Positions 58,072 to 64,000 of a DNA stretch of 64,000 bases are shown here, one piece after another. The DNA lies in NCBI RefSeq assembly GCF_042242105.1, contig NC_092035.1, forward strand, positions 3,745,477 to 3,809,476, written 5' to 3'. The number at the start of each line of letters is the position of its first letter. The first letter of the stretch is position 1. Below the pieces are notes generated by a model. That model worked only from the letters and a program-made list of their open reading frames with translations. It searched no databases and was not told the DNA's origin. This DNA comes from Pempheris klunzingeri. Lineage: Eukaryota; Chordata; Actinopteri; Acropomatiformes; Pempheridae. Made by a program: the position numbers and the translations under genes.

Positions 58072-59865
58072 TCACTTGGCCCCTTCGTCAAACTTGGGCT
58101 CTGGAAAAAAGAAAAGACAAAACAGAGAACCATTAGTGACAGCTGTTGGTGAGTGCAATTCCCTGAATGTTACATTACAAGAGATTAAATATGGACCACA
58201 AAGACAACAGCGTTATCCATCTACAGTCAAGCCCTGAGTTTTTTCTTATTTATACTGGAGCTCTTTACCCGACAAATCAGACAGGTAGATAATATAAGGG
58301 TCATTATATCATTTCTGGACTCTGACTTGCAAAATTTTGGGGAAAAAGTTCATATTTGCCAATACATATATTTTCCCCTAATTAAAAAGTTTTAGTAATT
58401 GCCAAGCTTAAGCATTCCTGATTTTGGATATGATGTTAAATAAGAGGAAATATTAACTGATTGTGTCAACTAAGTTACAAATTGTAACAGACGGGTGTCA
58501 ACTCAAGTCCAGATTAATCCAAGAATTACTACAAAGGCTCAACTGGTGTGAACATATCAAGGTGGCCTCCATGGACGTCGACCAAGAAAGACTCCTCTCC
58601 TTCAACCAAGGCATGTGAAAGTGATCTTGAAGCTTTTGCCAAGGAAGAGTGGTTAAAACTTCCTAAGGACTTTTATAATAACCTTGGGAGCAATTACAGT
58701 AATCGTTTGCAACTGATTACTGAAACAGGGTATGGATAATTCTGAACACTGATTTTTTGGTTTTGAGTTGTTAAAGTTTGTTTAAGTTGTAATTCCAAAA
58801 TAAGTTGTGCATGGCTGAAGGGTCTCCAACATTTTCTGTCAACGATGTTTTTGGGGTGAAGAGCTACTGTATAAATTAGAAAAATCAAAACCTCCTTCAA
58901 ATTTACAGGGGTATGAATAATTTCAGGCTTAACTCTATCTATCCATCCATCTGTCACAACTAGTGAGTTTTGTCACTACATACAGAAACTGGCAAAGCCC
59001 AAAATCAGTGTGCATCTCTGCAGTGGCAGAGGAATAAATATTAATGAGGGAGAACTGTTACATTGTCGTGCCATTATAGGCACATTTGTCATTCCAGCAC
59101 TGTCGCTGCTCAAAGTTAATGATTTCCAAGACATGATGGACAATTTTGATCTTGTTTTAAGGCATTTGCATCCATCAGCTCGGGCCGAGGCGATTAACAA
59201 ACACACGGTCTGGGTCACTCTGTCCTGAAAAAGCTCCTCTGTGCATCTCTATTTTTTAATAGTCTGTAACATTGTGTGATTCACTTATTTGATTACTTAA
59301 AAAGCACCGATTAAGAACAGAAACCTCGTCTGAATTAACCTGTAATTCTGATTTATTCCTACGGCCTAAAACACCTCATTGGGTGATTGATAATAATAGA
59401 AGCAAAAACACTCTGAACACAACTGACCTGAGAACTTGAAGTTGGGGAACTTGTTGAGGTCTCCTCCTCCATATAGCCTCTGCAGCTTGGTCTCCTCTTC
59501 AGACATGTTCTTCTCGTAACCTGCTCCTGCATCCACGATGCCACCTGAGGACCTGAGAGCCAGAGAATTAAACAGCATGCTAGGAAAGTTGCTTCACTCA
59601 TTAGTTCCAAGTTAATGTTTTACTAGAGGCTGAAGTCTGATCAGCCAAATCTCTACATTATGCAGAGGAACATGTCATGTGCATCCTCTACTGACTTGCT
59701 CTTGGTGTTGTAGTCCCGGATCTTGTCCAGGAACAGTTTCTGGACGGGGTCTAGCTCCTTAGCCCGGTTGAAGAGGACCGCAGACATGCCGATGTTCCTG
59801 CGCAGGGTCAGGCTCACGGCGGAGCGCAGCACTGAGGACAGCTGGAACAACCTGTGAAGTGCCAT
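58072..59865 (-). CDS. atp5pf: ATP synthase coupling factor 6, mitochondrial
   Basis: Minus strand. Coding exons are 59865-59696, 59552-59428 and 58100-58072, all GT-AG, joining to 107 residues with a stop at 58074-58072. F6 is part of the peripheral stalk of mitochondrial F1Fo ATP synthase and links F1 to Fo. The N-terminus MALHRLFQLSSVLRSAVSLT is an Arg/Ser/Leu-rich mitochondrial targeting sequence. The mature part has KELDPVQKLFLDKIRDY, then GGIVDAGAGYEKN, LQRLYGGGDLNKFPNFKF and ends EPKFDEGAK. This is the expected order for fish F6, with length equal to the family (about 108). The ATG lies directly after the AG acceptor, so the first exon is non-coding (ending at 60289). The last intron (1.3 kb) holds a Tc1 remnant. 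Neighbour order with jam2 and app matches mammals. Confidence 0.93.
58480..58935 (+). mobile_element. Tc1-like transposon 3' remnant
   Basis: The frame 58548-58739 contains SDLEAFAKEEWLKLPKDFYN and then SNRLQLITETGYG, resembling the C-terminal end of fish Tc1 transposases (FAKEEW ... K-x-L). It ends with an acaggggtatgaataatttc terminal-repeat-like stretch at 58905-58924. It lies within the last atp5pf intron, antisense to that gene. Confidence 0.5.
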
Positions 59866-60288
59866 CTGACGGAGGCAAAGCAGCGAATTAAAGCTAATCT
59901 ATGTTAGCATAAGTTAGCTGCGGTCACCTCCAGTGTACGCTTTCATTAACGACATGACACTCACATGACATTGGGTTAGCTACATGCCATTAATGGTAGG
60001 ACATTCAGACACTCTAACCTTATTTCTAACTTCCAATAGTAGACAATGACGTTAGCTAAACAAGGTTGGTTTAAGTGTAGCCCGTACATGCTAAAAGCTA
60101 ATGCTAACCTGCTAAGCTAATTTTAACTGACGCGCACAGCTTTAATGGCGTCATTAATGGCGCCGCAGTGACTTATGCTGGCGTTACAGCCACTAAGGAT
60201 AAAGAACACGCGTTTAAGAGCATGCACTGCTATGGCAGACGGTCGAGTTACATGTTTAAAAGCATTTGTTTTCAAGCCCAGCACTCAC

Positions 60289-60400
60289 CTTGGGTTTGAC
60301 ACTCACAACACGAGAGCTAATTCTGGTGGACGCGGTGGTTTATGGGAAAGTGGTGGGGAAAAAGGGGGAAGTGTTCGCGGAGGTCAAGATGGCGCTGCTG
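60289..60400 (-). promoter_or_regulatory. atp5pf: atp5pf non-coding first exon and promoter
   Basis: A donor (cccaag/gtgagtgc, minus strand) ends at 60289. Just upstream on the minus strand the region 60350-60400 carries ccccaccactttccc and cacttccccc, ETS-type sites. A caagatggcg YY1-type element is at 60384-60393 on the plus strand. Both are common in promoters of nuclear genes for respiratory proteins. The exon's 5' end is an estimate. Confidence 0.5.
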
Positions 60401-60419
60401 CTGCGCAGAGATGCGCATT

Positions 60420-61080
60420 TTATGGACGACCTCAAATAGCATCAATTAATGAATTTGAAAATGAAAGAATAAAGCTTCTGTTTTTGCCAGTATCATCAGC
60501 TGTTAATGACAGCAGAAGATTACAGTACAAATATATCGTTTAACTTTTTTTTTTGACTTTTTGGATTATATTATAATTCTAAGAGTACATGTAATTTCAC
60601 TTAAATTCAGTTTAGGATTTGCACTGTCGTGCTTTCATAATGGTACATAATGCAAAAAAGCACAAGTGCAGATTAAAATTCTCACTGTTATGCAAATCAG
60701 TCAATACCACTACACTATTGTTAATATGACCTTGGCAGTCAAGGGGATTGTAGTTTCCCCCATAATCCTCAGGTTTTATTTCCTCTAAGATTATTGTATC
60801 AGTGTGGATGTGGTGTGGTTTCAGTTTGATGCAAAATAAGTCAGCCTTTAGCATGATGACCTGGGTTCATGAAGCCCTCCGATGTGTCCTTGAGCAACAC
60901 ACTGAATCAGCTGTTTCCTGTCTGAGAGTGACCTCTGAATTCCTCACAGGAAAGGCAGGAAACCAACACTTTTCACTCATCATTCCACGTCTGATATTTA
61001 GCACCACAGCACGGATTAACCCGTAATGCATGAAGAAACCAGGTGAGCATTGAACACCACAAAGAACACAGAGACAACAT
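60420..61080. other. atp5pf-app intergenic gap, no gene seen
   Basis: Only short frames without splice-supported structure. In mammals GABPA lies between these two genes; no ETS-domain or pointed-domain exon is visible here. Confidence 0.5.
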
Positions 61081-61084
61081 GTGT

Positions 61085-63590
61085 ATGTACATTCAAAACT
61101 TTATTATGGAATACAGTGTAGAAAGCGTTTTCCCAGTCAATGCAAATGGCCTGCACAATATTACACAGTGGAAAACAAAACCGATATATAATCCACAGAA
61201 AAAAAGATAGAAAGAAAATCCTGCTTCCTCTTCTACTCTACTGCCCTCTGTCGGGCTTCTAATGAGCACCCTCTGAAAACCAAGCACCCACCCCACTGCA
61301 GCCTCCATATGTACATTCCACTCACCACTCCCTCACACGTTAGCTTTCAGAACAGAGCGAGAGGTCACGCTGCGTTTCTTTCGCCGTGATGCTGAGGAGG
61401 TGACGAACCTTTAGCACGAGCTGACAGTGCAGAGATGGACGGGGGAGAGATCGTTGCCTGCTGTTGGCTTGGCTTTACCTCGGACTAACGTCTGATCCCT
61501 GCTTTCTCGTCCCCTGACTCTCCGTCAGCTCTCTCTGTGGTGAACGCCTATCGTTTATATACAGACTACAGTGCTCTGCCTCTGAGGAGTCAAGTGTGCG
61601 TTGATGGCAGAGAGGTGAGCAGCATGCCTGAAGGGGAAGGGAGGCGAAGGAGGGAGAGGAGGGAGGTGCTCGGGAGTGAAAATCCATTATATATACACAG
61701 ACTGCCTGCCTGGCTGGCTATCCATCCGGAACTGTAAGTCATTTCCTCTCTGCCTCGCCCTCCTTCCTCCTCCTCCTCCTCCTCCTCCCTGCACTCCACC
61801 TGTTCTATCAGCAAAATGATTCAAAAACCAAAAAGAAAGAGCGGTGCCGGCTTACAACTGGACAAAACACCAGACGGAAAATGACAACACACACACGCAC
61901 GCAGATAACCCCGACCCCTCCCCCCACGCCTCCTGTTCCCCCTTCAACCTTCACGCCCACCACATGCCCTTTTCAGAAAAACACAGTAACATGAATTGAA
62001 CATAAAGCGAGAAATTAAAAAAGGGGGTGATTTCTGAGAGCCCCTACACATGAGGATTCTGAACACAATACATTTCAGTGAATGAGAATAATGTACAAAC
62101 AGAGATGGAGCCAGCCCCCCTCCTGTAGCTCCAGGAACGCAGCGTGGTTTCAAAATCAAAATTAAAAAAAAAAAAAAAAAAAGAGATGAGGAACACACTG
62201 AAATTCCAAAATCACAGATCTCTTTTAAATGTGTATTTTACATGATATCAAAGCAGAGCCTGTTCATCTAGATTTATATATATTTTTCCATCATTGTTTG
62301 AAGTCACGTGATCACGAGAAGATACTTAAATGTACAATCTTGCTAGAATGACAATCTATACGTGAGAAAGGATCTCAAGAGAGAGCAGCGTTAAGATCTT
62401 GGTTTGTTTTTTTGTTTTTTTTCCCCCCCAAATCCTGTTGTTGTTGTCGTCATGCACTACATAGGAACAGCTAAGACTTCGGCATTACTTCAGTAACATT
62501 ACACGCAATTTAAAAAAAGGACTTTACATCGGTTGACTCTTTTTTTTTTCTCCGTTTTCATTCTTTTTTGAAAAACGTAATTGGAAAACGAAAGAGAAAA
62601 AAACTCCAAAGTAAAAACAGCTCATTCGTAATACATAATCACTACCATCGTCGTCAACGTATTCATCATCATCATCATCATCAGCGTCTCCAGATATCCT
62701 TAAGAGCCTTGTGTGACTTAACACAGCCCAGCTGTCGTAAGAATGCGCAAAGAAAAGAGGATGGAGGGAGAGGTGGGGGAGGAGGAGGGGGAGGGAGAGG
62801 AGAGGAGGCTCACTTGTACTCCAGTGTAGACTGTAGGGTGAGTGCAGTAGTGGTGCAGTTAGTGGGGAAACACTGGGCTTCATTTCTAAAAACCAGGCTG
62901 CTTGATGTTGAGCATATATTTCATTATACAATCATTACAAAGAATATGATGGGAACGAGTGAATACATCCATGAGTGGCAGAATGATCTGAGAGTGACTG
63001 ATGATGCAGCTGATTTTTGGAAATGAGGCCCAGGTCAGCGCGCGCCCTTGAATCCCACTGATCAGTGGTCAGATTTGCGCACACATGCAAGTCCACACCT
63101 AAAAACCGTCCCAAGCCAGAGCACCCCGGCTGTACACTGACCCTGAATCAGTGTGGAGGGAACGCGTGGCTTTCCCCAAAGGGTGGGTTTGTTTCCATGC
63201 ACTGGGCGGGGCCTTTTCCCCTTCATCAGCAGGCCCGGATGGAGCAGCGTGTAAAAACGACCTTCTTTAACTAAAAAGGCGTCTTCGCTCCGGTAAAGTG
63301 AACAAACTTGGTGCAAACTTGTCTCGGCCGGTGAGTTCGCCCGTGCAGACAGAGAAAGAAACCCGAGGCTACAGTCGCTCCGTGTGCTCCTAACCGACTA
63401 TCTCACAGCCTCTTTGGAGGCGTGGGACTAGTCTGGTGGGGGAGGAGAGGGGGGAGGGGAGGAGGGGGAGGGAGAGGGGAGGTGCTTGATGTGTTGGAGG
63501 AGATGTTTATGTGTGCGTATGTGTGTGTGTGCTTGTGTGTGTGTGCTTGTGTGTGTGTGTATGTGTGTGTGTGTACGCATGACGTTCTCC
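61085..63590 (-). other. app: app 3' UTR with poly(A) signal
   Basis: About 2.5 kb from the stop codon to an AATAAA at 61105-61100 on the minus strand. Long 3' UTRs are usual for APP. It holds several low-complexity parts: (GT)n at 63518-63575, a purine-rich stretch at 62755-62810, A/T runs at 62160-62182 and 62537-62550. Frames called in it are not coding. Confidence 0.7.

Positions 63591-64000
<410 letters not shown>

Noticed and set aside
60384-60434. Short plus-strand frame ATGGCGCTGCTGCTGCGC at the atp5pf promoter as a divergent gene start
   Set aside because: It is only 16 codons, lacks a splice donor in frame and overlaps a YY1-type AAGATGGCG element that explains the ATG.
62524-63026. 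Frames of 135 and 152 codons in the app 3' UTR
   Set aside because: Opposite-strand shadows over purine-rich and CAT/CAC-type low-complexity sequence within a UTR ending at a clear poly(A) signal.

Overview
The window looks like teleost fish nuclear DNA. It has long spliced genes, CpG-rich promoters, many GT/GA microsatellites, fish-type tRNA-derived SINEs, and L2, Tc1 and hAT remnants. The unique flanks carry a piece of the conserved vertebrate JAM2 / ATP5PF / APP neighbourhood. All calls come from reading the sequence; no database search was run.

Left unique part (1-18.2 kb): a probable 3'-proximal exon of mrpl39 (580-627, + strand) comes first, then about 5.6 kb without a recognisable gene. 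A CpG-rich promoter follows, with a complete ten-exon jam2 gene (6724-17277, +). Its exons join into one 285-residue frame with a signal peptide, two Ig domains, a membrane segment and a PDZ-binding tail. One extra in-frame exon candidate lies in the intron before the last two exons.

Middle accessory block (18.2-56.6 kb): exon-sized pieces of an NFKBIZ-like (I-kappa-B zeta) gene lie on the minus strand, tail-to-tail with jam2. They are embedded in, and partly copied by, a large array of direct and inverted duplications. The inner palindrome boundaries are near 35,091 and 38,710, around a 3.6-kb spacer holding a ZBED/hAT transposase gene broken by a 1.1-kb CAC/CAG/CAT tract. Each array unit carries convergent pairs of very small multi-exon gene-like units, here called family A and family B. 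They have homologous first exons, TATA boxes (family B), consensus splice sites and poly(A) signals. I do not recognise either protein. One family B copy (52,194-53,449) is intact across all its exons. The array also holds broken hAT transposase genes, a SINE whose head has become a minisatellite, an L2 fragment, Tc1-type ends, a retroposed insertion with target-site duplication, and a foldback element.

Right part (56.6-64 kb): a second copy of the last two jam2 exons with their flanks (56,624-57,812) marks the right edge of the block. Next comes atp5pf on the minus strand (58,072-59,865, 107 residues, complete), then the 3' UTR and last coding exon of app on the minus strand (61,085-63,692). 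No GABPA-like gene is visible between atp5pf and app, although that gene sits there in mammals.
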